Of a stretch of 64,000 nucleotides of DNA, positions 6,886 to 15,153 are shown piece by piece (position 1 is the stretch's first letter; the number at the start of each line of letters is the position of its first letter). The DNA comes from Aquisalinus luteolus. Lineage in GTDB: Bacteria > Pseudomonadota > Alphaproteobacteria > Caulobacterales > Parvularculaceae. The notes under the pieces were generated by a model. The model saw only the letters and a list, made by a program, of their open reading frames with translations. It had not been told where the DNA came from and searched no databases. The DNA lies in the NCBI RefSeq assembly GCF_009712425.2, contig NZ_VCJR02000001.1, positions 1,616,001-1,680,000 on the forward strand, given 5' to 3'. The translations under genes and the position numbers were made by a program.

Positions 6886-8955
6886 GTGAAACCATTATTT
6901 TTGTCAGCCAGCCTGACGACGCTTTTCCTTGCCATGCCTGCATTTGCGCAAGGAACGACACAGGAAACACAAGAGAAGACTGAGCCACATCGCGACGAAA
7001 TCTTTGTCTGGGGCCGCGATATCGACCTGATCGGCGAGGCCGGCGCCGCCTCGGAGGGTGTTGTCGGGTATGATGATTTCTCGACCCGCCCGCTGTCCCG
7101 TCCAGGAGAACTGGTCGAAGTCATACCCGGCATGATCGCGACACAACATTCCGGCACGGGCAAGGCGAACCAGTATTTCCTGCGCGGTTTCAATCTCGAT
7201 CACGGTACGGACTTTTCCGCCAGCGTCGATGGTGTGCCGGTCAACATGCGCACCCATGGCCACGGCCAGGGATATCTCGACCTCAACTTCATCATCCCGG
7301 AAATCATCGAGCGGGTCGAATATTCAAAGGGTCCCTATTTCGCCGACAAGGGCGACTTCTCCGCAGCCGGGTCGGCAGCGTTTTCAACCTATGACGTCCT
7401 GCCGCAAAATTTTGCTGAGCTACAGCTTGGTGAATTCGGCTTTGTGCGCGGGGTTGGCGGCGCTTCCTATGACCTCGGTGGTAAGGACCTGACCCTCGCT
7501 GCTGAAATCGAGACCTATGAAGGCCCGTGGGTGAAGGACGAGAACCTCGAAAAAATTAACCTGCTGGCAAAGCTCGGCTGGGGTTCGCCATCCGCCGCGT
7601 ATGAAATCACCCTGATGGGCTATGACGCCAGCTGGGATTCGACCGATCAGATCCCGTCCCGCGCCGTGGAAAGCGGCATGATCGACCAGCTAGGTTTCCT
7701 GGAACCGGATGCAGGCGGCTCGACAAGCCGCTATGGCATCACCGGTGCCGCCGAATGGGCCCATGACGGCAACCGGACGACCAACGCCAATCTCTATGCG
7801 CTCAGCTATGACCTGGAGCTGTTCTCCAACTTCACCTATTTCCTCGACGATCCGGTCAATGGTGACGAATTCGAACAGCTGGACGAACGCACTGTCTATG
7901 GCGGCAGCATCGAACATGCCATCCCCACCCGTCTCGGCGACATGCCGGTCACGGTCCGCCTTGGCGCACAGACCCGTTATGACGATATCGGCGACGTCGG
8001 CCTGTTCAGGACCGCCATGCGCGAGCGCCTGTCGACCGTCAGGCGCGATAGCGTCGAGGAAATGAGTGCTGCCCTGTATGGCGAGGCGGAAATACAGCTC
8101 ACCCCGCGCCTGCGCGCCATAGGCGGCCTGCGCGGCGACTATTACGATGTGTCGGTCGATGCCCGCAGCGAACCGCAAAACAGTGGCGATGCTGACGATT
8201 CCCTGTTCTCGCCCAGTATTGCCCTCGCTTGGCGGGCAACCGATGTGCTGGAGCTCTATGCCAATTACGGCGAAGGGTTTCACTCCAATGATGCCCGCGG
8301 CGCAACGATCAGCGTCGATCCCAATGACGGCATGGCCGTCGATCCCGTTCAGCTGCTGGTTCCCGCGCAAGGCAGCGAGATTGGTGCCCGGTTCGAGAAC
8401 GGTCCGATCAAGGCAACGCTGGTCTTTTTCCAGCTCGATCTCGACAGCGAGCTCGTCTTTGTCGGCGATGCAGGCACGACAGAACCGAACGGCGCAACGG
8501 AGCGCACAGGGGTTGAGGCGACACTGTTCTGGGAAGCGACGGACTGGCTCGTTTTTGATGCCTCAGCCGCCTACACAGATGCGTCCTACAGGGATGAGCC
8601 CGGCGATGCCGATGAAATTCCCGGTGCAGTCGAGAGTGTCATCGGGGGCGGCGCCGTCGCGACATGGGGTGACCTGACCGCCAGCCTGCGCGTGCGCCAT
8701 TTCGGTGAGGCACCGCTCACGGAAGACGGATCGGTTACCAGCGACGCAACAACACTGGTCAATCTGGGCACGTCCTATGATTTCGGCAGGGTCAGTGTCG
8801 GTCTCGATATCCTCAACCTGTTCGACAGTGAGGATAACGACATCACCTATTTTTATGAATCGCAGTTGGCGGGAGAAGCATCCCCCGTCGCCGATATTCA
8901 CTATCATCCGGTCGAACCGCGCCAGGCGCGGCTCGTCCTGAAAACCAGTTTCTAG
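6886..8955 (+). CDS. TonB-dependent outer-membrane receptor
   Basis: Outer-membrane beta-barrel transporter of 689 residues, driven by TonB/ExbBD. I start it at the GTG at 6886, because GGTGGGGA lies just upstream and the protein then opens with a clean signal peptide (MKPLFLSASLTTLFLAMPAFAQ). The in-frame ATG at 6844 would put 14 hydrophilic residues before it. The plug domain covers about residues 45-170 (LRGFNLDHGTDFSASVDGVP, then HGHGQGYLDLNFIIPE), and the rest is barrel ending in the canonical aromatic residue (LVLKTSF). It converges on the phytase gene, with 21 bp between the stop codons. The histidine-rich HGHGQ stretch in the plug is typical of one TBDR subfamily, but the ligand is unknown. 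Confidence 0.9.
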   Translation: MKPLFLSASLTTLFLAMPAFAQGTTQETQEKTEPHRDEIFVWGRDIDLIGEAGAASEGVVGYDDFSTRPLSRPGELVEVIPGMIATQHSGTGKANQYFLRGFNLDHGTDFSASVDGVPVNMRTHGHGQGYLDLNFIIPEIIERVEYSKGPYFADKGDFSAAGSAAFSTYDVLPQNFAELQLGEFGFVRGVGGASYDLGGKDLTLAAEIETYEGPWVKDENLEKINLLAKLGWGSPSAAYEITLMGYDASWDSTDQIPSRAVESGMIDQLGFLEPDAGGSTSRYGITGAAEWAHDGNRTTNANLYALSYDLELFSNFTYFLDDPVNGDEFEQLDERTVYGGSIEHAIPTRLGDMPVTVRLGAQTRYDDIGDVGLFRTAMRERLSTVRRDSVEEMSAALYGEAEIQLTPRLRAIGGLRGDYYDVSVDARSEPQNSGDADDSLFSPSIALAWRATDVLELYANYGEGFHSNDARGATISVDPNDGMAVDPVQLLVPAQGSEIGARFENGPIKATLVFFQLDLDSELVFVGDAGTTEPNGATERTGVEATLFWEATDWLVFDASAAYTDASYRDEPGDADEIPGAVESVIGGGAVATWGDLTASLRVRHFGEAPLTEDGSVTSDATTLVNLGTSYDFGRVSVGLDILNLFDSEDNDITYFYESQLAGEASPVADIHYHPVEPRQARLVLKTSF

Positions 8956-8976
8956 AAACCGGCGCTGCCGGGCGTC

Positions 8977-10044
8977 TTATTCCAGCCCCAGCGCCGCCTT
9001 CACGTCACGCCAGTCTACGATCTTGAAGTTCTGGGTCGCGCCGCGGTTGAACCCGTCCTGCGCGACCAGCACGCCTTCCGGATAGTCCGGACCCAGCGGT
9101 GCGGAGCTGACCGCAATACCGTCCGTCTCCTGCGCACCATCAATGCCGGTTGCCTCGCTGGCGGCAATGCGGAACCGCCCACGGAATTTGTTATCCCCGT
9201 CAAGGTCATAGACCGCATAAGAGTCATTGCCCTGTGAAGAGATGACGAGATAGCTCGCCGCATCGCTCTTGTAGAGCGCGACACCCTCGACATCGCCGGT
9301 GATGCCCGACGCGCCATCGATCTCGTCGATCAGCTCCGGCGGCGTATGTTTCAGGCCCTCGGAGGAAGACGCAACCGCCGTTTTCCAGACGCCACGCATT
9401 TCCTCGCCAATATAGAGCGTGCCCGTGGCATCATCAACGACACAGCCTTCCAGCTGGGTGTCCAGCTTGATGCGGCCGATCCGCTCCTGCAGCGTTTCCA
9501 CGCCATTGGAGGAGATCAGCTTGTGGGCATCGACCTCGCCGGTCTTGTAGGTGATGAAGACGATCAGGTCCGTGCCAACCTGCCCCATGCACATGCCATA
9601 GGGCTCCGGCAGGTCAGCCGGGAAGGACCCGAACACGTCACCGCCATCCAGGTCGATCTTGAACAGGGTCACCGTATCATCCGTACGGTTGGTGGCGGCG
9701 CCAAGATCGCCTTCCCACAGGCCGACCGTCACGCCCTGGCGCAGATCGACATTATTCAGCCGACCCGCTGGGATGAATTGCTGGATCGCGCCGGACAGGG
9801 TGTAGATGCCGAGGCCAGCCTGCTTGTCCGTGCCCAGAATATAGCTGGACGCGGGATCAGCGGCATTGACCCAGATCGCCGGATCATCCGCCGCATCATC
9901 GGTCGATTCTACCGGCACGGTCTCCGCCTTGGCATAGACGACCGGAACGTTTGGAGCGTCATCATAGACCAGCGCGTCGCGGTCGGTGGCGCAGGCTGCA
10001 AGAAGCGCAATTGCGCTGATCCCGAAAAACTTCTTCATTCTCAT
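8977..10044 (-). CDS. Beta-propeller phytase (myo-inositol-hexaphosphate phosphohydrolase), lipoprotein
   Basis: Calcium-dependent phytase that releases phosphate from phytate outside the cytoplasm. The 355-residue protein begins with a lipoprotein signal (FFGISAIALLAAC, lipid-anchored Cys18). It carries the family's opening block DAADDPAIWVN followed by SYILGTDKQAGLGIY. Blade motifs include AGRLNNVDLRQGV, EPYGMCMG, LEGCVVDDATGTLYIGEE, DVEGVALY and the late QETDGIAVSSAPLG. Length fits the family. It lies 89 bp downstream of a TBDR gene on the same strand, an arrangement known for beta-propeller phytases of aquatic proteobacteria. Phosphate released at the cell surface, or inositol phosphates, could enter via the receptor. 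Start could be Met1 or Met3; GGAGAG precedes both. Confidence 0.92.
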   Translation of the reverse strand: MRMKKFFGISAIALLAACATDRDALVYDDAPNVPVVYAKAETVPVESTDDAADDPAIWVNAADPASSYILGTDKQAGLGIYTLSGAIQQFIPAGRLNNVDLRQGVTVGLWEGDLGAATNRTDDTVTLFKIDLDGGDVFGSFPADLPEPYGMCMGQVGTDLIVFITYKTGEVDAHKLISSNGVETLQERIGRIKLDTQLEGCVVDDATGTLYIGEEMRGVWKTAVASSSEGLKHTPPELIDEIDGASGITGDVEGVALYKSDAASYLVISSQGNDSYAVYDLDGDNKFRGRFRIAASEATGIDGAQETDGIAVSSAPLGPDYPEGVLVAQDGFNRGATQNFKIVDWRDVKAALGLE

Positions 10045-10103
10045 CTCTCCAGAAATGTCAGGGCGCGTCCCATGGTGGTGACGCGCCCCGCTTGAAAAGT
10101 AAA

Positions 10104-10125
10104 GGGCCGGAGGGAGGCCCGGCCC
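10104..10125 (-). terminator. Intercistronic hairpin between TBDR and phytase
   Basis: Read on the minus strand, GGGCCGG and CCGGCCC form a stem with an eight-base loop just past the TBDR stop codon, followed by TTTACTTTT. The T-run is broken, so it may terminate only part of the transcripts, or protect the upstream message, and leave phytase expressed at a lower level. Confidence 0.5.
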
Positions 10126-10133
10126 CTACCCCA

Positions 10134-12986
10134 TTAGTAAGTGAATGTGAAACCGGTCTGGACCGACCAGCCATACTCTTCATATTGCGACAGGTAATCG
10201 CCATCTTCGGCCCGGAACACCGCCTTGAACGGTTCGTCGGTGATGTTCTTCAGGTCGAGATAGTATTTGAACTGATCGTTGATCCGCACCTTGCCCGAGA
10301 AGTCGAGCTGGGTGTGGTCGAGGATGACCCGGTTCGGATCGCCATCGAGGCCATACTCGTCGATATATTCGTCGCGATAGGACATGGCGAGACGCAGGTC
10401 GAAGATGCCCTTGTCATAGCCAAAGATCAGGTTACCGACATTCTCGGACTGCTGCGGCAGCGGCTGGTCACGACCATCGACAGTCGTTTCCCCGTCGACA
10501 TAGGTGTAGTTGGCACCGATGATAAAGCCATCGAATGGAGCCGGCAGCATGTCCAGTGCCTGCTGGTAGTTCAACTCGATCCCGAACAGCGTCGCCTCGT
10601 CCACGTTCATCGCATAGGTGAACTGGAACTCCTCGACGGCGGAAAGGTCGTAATTGTCCACGAAGGGCACACCGTTCAGGCGATCCGCATCATCCGGCAG
10701 GTCGCCATCGACATAGACCGGTACGATATAGTCTTCGATGGTCTTGTAGAAGATACCACCGGAAATGACCGACTTGTTGCCTGGATAATATTCGAGGGTG
10801 AAGTCGAAGTTATCCGCTTTCTGGCGGTCGAGATCCGGATTGCCCAGCTCGGCTTCGACTTCGTTGTCGTCATTCTGTTCAATCGCAACAGACGGTACGA
10901 CACTGCCGATATTCGGGCGAACGATAGAGGCGTAGTAGCCAGCACGGGAGATGAAATCAGGAGTGATTTCATAGCGTGCATTAAAGCTCGGAAGGAAGTC
11001 TGTGTAGGAATCTTCGCTGCTCAGCTCTTCAATGATGACAGTGTCTTCTGTCTGAACTACGCCATTCACTTCCGAATCTTCCTCGGCGAGGAACACCGAA
11101 TTGCCCGTTGCATCGAATTCGGTCTGTTCGACACGCACGCCACCGATCAGCCGCAACTTGTCGATATCAACCTTGCCCATAACATAGGCAGCGTAGATAT
11201 CTTCGTTGGCAGAGTAATCACTGACATTGGAATTGATCGCCGTGTCGATCTCGTTCAGTTCCCACTCATCGATCCTGTCGAAGAAAAGGTCACGCAGGCC
11301 TGTCGGATTTACCGCCGGACCGAAATTGTCGAGGCCGTAATCAACCATGGTCGTTGCATCGGCCAGGGTCACGTCGAAGTCCGGTTCCCAGACTTCCAGA
11401 TCCAGCTCATAGCCCTTATCACGCTGGCTCATCTTCGCGCCAAATTTGACATAGCCCGGATATCGGCCGAAATCGACATCGCGACGCAAATTGGCCTGCA
11501 GCGTGAACTCTTCGTCCTCGGTGATACCGTTGGTGCGCTCCAGTTCATCGAGCTCGTAATTGCTCGCATCATAGAAGGCGGTTTCTGTCGCCGCATCGCC
11601 AAAAGCGAGAACCGGGAAGGACGGGTCGGTTACATCGACGGCCCAGATCAGGTCCTCGTCGAACTCCGCCCGGAAGCTGGTGTCGAGACGCTCCGGCTCT
11701 TTTTCCTCAGCATGGGAATAGGATGCCGACCAGTCGAAGACCATGCGGTCGAACAGGTGTTCACCACCGGCGACAATCGCATAGATATTTTGCTTTTCCT
11801 TGCGGTCTTTCAGGTCGCGGTCGACCTCGAATTCATCCTGCTCAAAATAAGCAACGCCGCCTTCGGCACGGTCGAAGTCGAGATCGTCATAAGGCACCTC
11901 GATACGCGAACGGAATTCCTGGTCCTGAAACTCGGAATAGACCGTGTGCAGGTAGACAAGGTTCCGATCATCGAGCTGATAATCAAGGTTCAGGGCAGCG
12001 GACAGGCGCTTGCGGGTGACCTGATAGTCGCGAAGCTCGAACTCTTCGGGATAGGCAAGACCGCCCTCCTCGATCGCTTCGCCGTCATTTTCCTTGTTCT
12101 CGGACCCGAACGGACGGTTCTGCCAGGAGATGGAACCGGCAACGCCGAATTTGCCATCCATGTAGTTGTTGGCAAAGGTCGCGGAAGCCTTCTCGCCATA
12201 TTCTTCCTGGATATTGGAGTAGACCGTGCCGAGCTTTGTCTTGAACAGCATGTCGTTCTGGTCGAGGCCGGACAGTGTCTCGATTTCGATGTTGCCGCCG
12301 ATGGAGTCGCCATCCATGTCCGGCGTCAGCGTCTTGGTGATGATGATGTTCTTCAGGAGGTCGGAATCGATGACATCGAGTGGCACCTGGCGGGCATCTG
12401 CTTCCGGCGACGGCACGCGCACGCCGTTCAGGGATGTGGAGTTCAGGCTTGGATCGAGACCGCGAATGGAGATGAAACGCCCCTCGCCCTGGTCGTTCAA
12501 CACGTTGACACCGGCTGCACGGCGGGCGGCCTCGGCAACGTTTTCGTCCGGCAGCTGACCAACGGCGTCTGAGGAAAGCACGGTGATAACGCCGTCTGCA
12601 TTTTTCTGCTGGTTCAGGGCGCTGTTCAGGGCACCGCGCTGGCCGATGACGACGATCTGGTCTTCGGTCTCGAAATCAGCGCCATAAGCGATAACGAGGT
12701 TTTCCGTGTCCGCATCGCTGTCCAAAGTGACGCTGACCATCTCGTTCGCGCCGCCGACATAGGAAATCATCAGCGTATACTCGCCGGCAGGCAGGCCGGT
12801 CAGGCGGAAGGAACCATCGCGCTGCGTCGTAACCTTGCGGCCGGTTTCCTGAACGGTGACCTCGGCATCGGCAAGCGGATAGTCGCCATTGGCGTTGGTG
12901 ACGGTGCCGTTGATCGTGCCGGCATAGGCGGTCGACAAGGCAAAAACGGAGGCAGCCCCCAGAAAGGCGAGAGTCTTTTTCATCAA
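10134..12986 (-). CDS. TonB-dependent receptor with N-terminal carboxypeptidase-regulatory-like domain
   Basis: Outer-membrane transporter of 950 residues. After the signal peptide (to about residue 22, STAYAG) comes a CarboxypepD_reg-like beta-sandwich of about 75 residues (GTINGTVTNANGDYPLADAE..GEYTLMISYVGG). A plug follows (LPDENVAEAARRAAGVNVL..ISIRGLDP..TLTPDMDGDSIGG), then a long barrel ending in TGFTFTY. The DMDGDSIGG plug signature marks the large receptor group common in Caulobacter-like bacteria. AGGGGAT precedes the start codon. Its gene lies directly upstream of the phytase on the same strand and has a candidate Pho box in its promoter, so a role in uptake of inositol phosphates or a phosphate-containing nutrient is the best inference. 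Confidence 0.92.
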   Translation of the reverse strand: MMKKTLAFLGAASVFALSTAYAGTINGTVTNANGDYPLADAEVTVQETGRKVTTQRDGSFRLTGLPAGEYTLMISYVGGANEMVSVTLDSDADTENLVIAYGADFETEDQIVVIGQRGALNSALNQQKNADGVITVLSSDAVGQLPDENVAEAARRAAGVNVLNDQGEGRFISIRGLDPSLNSTSLNGVRVPSPEADARQVPLDVIDSDLLKNIIITKTLTPDMDGDSIGGNIEIETLSGLDQNDMLFKTKLGTVYSNIQEEYGEKASATFANNYMDGKFGVAGSISWQNRPFGSENKENDGEAIEEGGLAYPEEFELRDYQVTRKRLSAALNLDYQLDDRNLVYLHTVYSEFQDQEFRSRIEVPYDDLDFDRAEGGVAYFEQDEFEVDRDLKDRKEKQNIYAIVAGGEHLFDRMVFDWSASYSHAEEKEPERLDTSFRAEFDEDLIWAVDVTDPSFPVLAFGDAATETAFYDASNYELDELERTNGITEDEEFTLQANLRRDVDFGRYPGYVKFGAKMSQRDKGYELDLEVWEPDFDVTLADATTMVDYGLDNFGPAVNPTGLRDLFFDRIDEWELNEIDTAINSNVSDYSANEDIYAAYVMGKVDIDKLRLIGGVRVEQTEFDATGNSVFLAEEDSEVNGVVQTEDTVIIEELSSEDSYTDFLPSFNARYEITPDFISRAGYYASIVRPNIGSVVPSVAIEQNDDNEVEAELGNPDLDRQKADNFDFTLEYYPGNKSVISGGIFYKTIEDYIVPVYVDGDLPDDADRLNGVPFVDNYDLSAVEEFQFTYAMNVDEATLFGIELNYQQALDMLPAPFDGFIIGANYTYVDGETTVDGRDQPLPQQSENVGNLIFGYDKGIFDLRLAMSYRDEYIDEYGLDGDPNRVILDHTQLDFSGKVRINDQFKYYLDLKNITDEPFKAVFRAEDGDYLSQYEEYGWSVQTGFTFTY

Positions 12987-13028
12987 TATCCCCTGCGGTT
13001 AAACTCTAACGCGGGGCTATTGCGCCGG

Positions 13029-13061
13029 TATTGTTACACCGGATTGACACTTGCGTGACGC
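13029..13061 (-). promoter_or_regulatory. Candidate Pho box (three 11-bp direct repeats)
   Basis: On the minus strand three 7-mers, GCGTCAC, GTGTCAA and GTGTAAC, start exactly 11 bp apart. This spacing and the xTGTCAx core match the PhoB direct-repeat pattern (CTGTCAT-like 7-mers with 4-bp spacers). The array ends 43 bp before the TBDR start codon, and a weak -10-like CAATAG follows about 6 bp after the array. With a phytase downstream, phosphate-starvation control makes biological sense. The third unit deviates most from consensus. Confidence 0.55.
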
Positions 13062-13127
13062 TTTCGTTTCAAAAGCGTACACTGTGCCACTAGTGCGCAC
13101 ACGGTGCGATTGGCGGTGGAAAATTTT

Positions 13128-13502
13128 TTAGGCGTCGGCGACTTCCTGTTTAACCGGAACGATCGTCACGCTCTCGCCGCAACCACAGGCATCGGTCTGA
13201 TTCGGGTTGTTGAAGACGAATTTCGCCGACAGTTTTTCGACCTGATAGTCGATCTCGGTGCCGAGCAGGAAAAGGATCGCCTTCGGATCGATATAGATGG
13301 TGATGCCGTTTTCCTCGACCACCTCTTCTAGGGGCTCCGGTGCCTCGGCATAGTCCATCGTATATTCCATACCGGCGCAGCCGCCGTTTTTCACGCCGAT
13401 GCGCACGCCGGTATAATTCTCCGCAGCTTGGTCCATGATCTCGCGCATGCGCCCGGCGGCGGCATCTGTCAGCGTGACGGCTTTTTTCTTTACTCGTGCC
13501 AT
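13128..13502 (-). CDS. sufA: A-type iron-sulfur carrier protein (SufA/IscA/ErpA family)
   Basis: Small (124 residues) A-type carrier that accepts Fe-S clusters from the SufBCD scaffold and passes them to apo-enzymes. The three ligand cysteines are visible: one in VKNGGCAGMEYTMDY and two in TDACGCGESVTI. It is the last gene of the leftward iscR-iscS-suf operon. Its ATG at 13502 shares one base with the stop codon of sufT, indicating translational coupling. The N-terminus MARVKKKAVTLTDAAAGRM fits the family start; longer in-frame upstream sequence overlaps sufT and is not used. Confidence 0.93.
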   Translation of the reverse strand: MARVKKKAVTLTDAAAGRMREIMDQAAENYTGVRIGVKNGGCAGMEYTMDYAEAPEPLEEVVEENGITIYIDPKAILFLLGTEIDYQVEKLSAKFVFNNPNQTDACGCGESVTIVPVKQEVADA

Positions 13503-13921
13503 TACATGAATCCCAGTTCCAGCTTCGCTTCGTCCGACATGCGGTCCGGTGTCCAGGGCGGGTCGAACACCATGTTGACCTTCGTCTTGTTCACGCCCTC
13601 CACATCGGTGACGGCGTTCTCGACCCAGATCGGCATTTCGCCCGCCACGGGGCAACCCGGCGCGGTCAAGGTCATCTCGACCTCAACATAGCCGTCGTCG
13701 AAATCTACCTTATAGATGAGACCGAGTTCATAGATATCAACCGGTATCTCCGGATCGTAGACGGTCTTCAGCGCCTTGACGATCTCGGTCGTGATCTTGT
13801 CGATCTCTTCCTGGCTCATCTCCTTGCCCGAGCCTGACAGGGCCGCGCCTTCCGTCGGAATATCCGAGGCAGCTGGCTCGGCCGGTTTCTTCAGGTCGAT
13901 CATGTCGTGCGTGTCGCTCAT
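13502..13921 (-). CDS. sufT: SufT-like Fe-S assembly factor (MIP18/DUF59 family)
   Basis: 139-residue protein of the MIP18/DUF59 family, which helps mature Fe-S proteins in bacteria and eukaryotes. The N-terminal 45 residues are low-complexity. The DUF59 domain follows with ALKTVYDPEIPVDIYELGLIY, then LTAPGCPVAGEMP (the conserved Cys) and VVFDPPWTPDRMSDEAK-type C-terminal signature (VNMVFDPPWTPDRMSDEAK). The ATG at 13921 overlaps the sufS stop codon by four bases (ATGA), which fixes the start. The position between sufS and sufA is the usual alphaproteobacterial one. Confidence 0.92.
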   Translation of the reverse strand: MSDTHDMIDLKKPAEPAASDIPTEGAALSGSGKEMSQEEIDKITTEIVKALKTVYDPEIPVDIYELGLIYKVDFDDGYVEVEMTLTAPGCPVAGEMPIWVENAVTDVEGVNKTKVNMVFDPPWTPDRMSDEAKLELGFM

Positions 13922-15153
13922 GCGAATAACTCCTGCGCCTTGTGCAGCGCCTTGACGAATTGGTCGATATCTTCGTGTGTGTTGTAGGCGGCAAAGCTCG
14001 CCCGGCCTGTCGCCGTGACGCCGAGGCGGCGCATCAGCGGCTGGCAGCAATGATGCCCGGCGCGAATGGCGACGCCCTGCCGGTCGAGTACGGTGGAAAC
14101 ATCATGCGGATGCGCGCCGTTCAGGTTGAAGGCGATCACCGGGCCTTTGTCTGCCGCGCTGCCATAAAGGTCGATCCAGTTGAGACCGGTCAGCGCTTCC
14201 ATCGCGTGGTCGGTCAGCGCCCGCTCATGGGCGCGCAGGCCGTCAATGTCCTGCTCCATCATCCAGTCGAGCGCGGCGCCCAGCGCGATCGCCTCGGTGA
14301 TCGGCGGCGTGCCCGCCTCGAACCGGTGCGGGGGATCGTTATAGGTGACCTCTTCCATGCTGACTGTGTCGATCATCTCGCCGCCGCCACGGAAAGGCGG
14401 CATGGTCGCGAGAACCTCCTTGCGGCCATACAGCGCGCCGATGCCATTGGGCCCATAGATCTTGTGCCCGGTCAGGACATAGAAATCGATGCCCTGCGCC
14501 TGCACGTCCACCGGTCCGTGTACGGCATGCTGGCAGCCATCGGTCATGAACAGCGCATCATGCTCATGGGCGATGGCGGCCATCTCTTTAATAGGCGGCG
14601 TTGCACCCAGCACGTTGGACAGGCCGGTGATGGACGCGATCTTGGTACGCTCGGTGAAGTGTGCCCTGAACGCCTCAAGGTCGATATTGCCGTCATCGTC
14701 GACATCGACCCATTTGATCACCGCACCCTTGCGCTCGCGCAAGAGGTGCCAAGGCACGATGTTGGAATGATGCTCCATGACGGAGAGGATGATCTCGTCG
14801 CCCTCGCCTATATGCCATTTACTGTCAGAGGGGGCACCCAGCGACTGCGCGACGAGGTTCATCGCGTCCGTGCCGCCGGCGGTGAAGACGATTTCGTCAC
14901 GGTCAGCGGCGTTGACGTATTTAGCAACGCTGTCGCGCGCCTTTTCGTAATCCGCCGTCGCCTTGTTCGACAGGTAATGCAGCCCGCGATGGACATTGGC
15001 GTAGCCACCGGTCAGCACCTCATTGATCCGGTCAATGACGATCTGCGGCTTTTGTACCGAGGCTGCATTGTCGAGATAGGCCAGCGGCTTACCGTAAATC
15101 TCGGTCTTCAGGATCGGGAACTGCGCGCGGAAGGATGTGACGTCGAAGCTCAT
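13918..15153 (-). CDS. sufS: Cysteine desulfurase SufS (group II)
   Basis: PLP enzyme of 411 residues that removes sulfur from cysteine and hands it, as a persulfide, to the SUF scaffold. Recognisable features are the N-terminal AYLDNAASVQKPQIVI, the PLP-binding lysine in VLTGHKIYGPNG, and the catalytic cysteine region RAGHHCCQPLMRRLG near residue 369. The short group II loop separates it from IscS-type enzymes such as the one encoded farther upstream in the operon. Its start overlaps the sufD stop codon by four bases, and its end overlaps sufT. No sufE gene is seen inside the operon, so another sulfur acceptor must be encoded elsewhere. Confidence 0.95.
   Translation of the reverse strand: MSFDVTSFRAQFPILKTEIYGKPLAYLDNAASVQKPQIVIDRINEVLTGGYANVHRGLHYLSNKATADYEKARDSVAKYVNAADRDEIVFTAGGTDAMNLVAQSLGAPSDSKWHIGEGDEIILSVMEHHSNIVPWHLLRERKGAVIKWVDVDDDGNIDLEAFRAHFTERTKIASITGLSNVLGATPPIKEMAAIAHEHDALFMTDGCQHAVHGPVDVQAQGIDFYVLTGHKIYGPNGIGALYGRKEVLATMPPFRGGGEMIDTVSMEEVTYNDPPHRFEAGTPPITEAIALGAALDWMMEQDIDGLRAHERALTDHAMEALTGLNWIDLYGSAADKGPVIAFNLNGAHPHDVSTVLDRQGVAIRAGHHCCQPLMRRLGVTATGRASFAAYNTHEDIDQFVKALHKAQELFA

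Noticed and set aside
10092-12572. 826-codon open frame on the plus strand opposite the phytase-linked TBDR
   Set aside because: Shadow of a well-recognised receptor gene; composition is atypical and no family motif is present.
13077-13108. Terminator for the suf operon at the CACTAGTG palindrome
   Set aside because: Only an 8-bp palindrome with poorly matched flanks and no T-run in the leftward direction.
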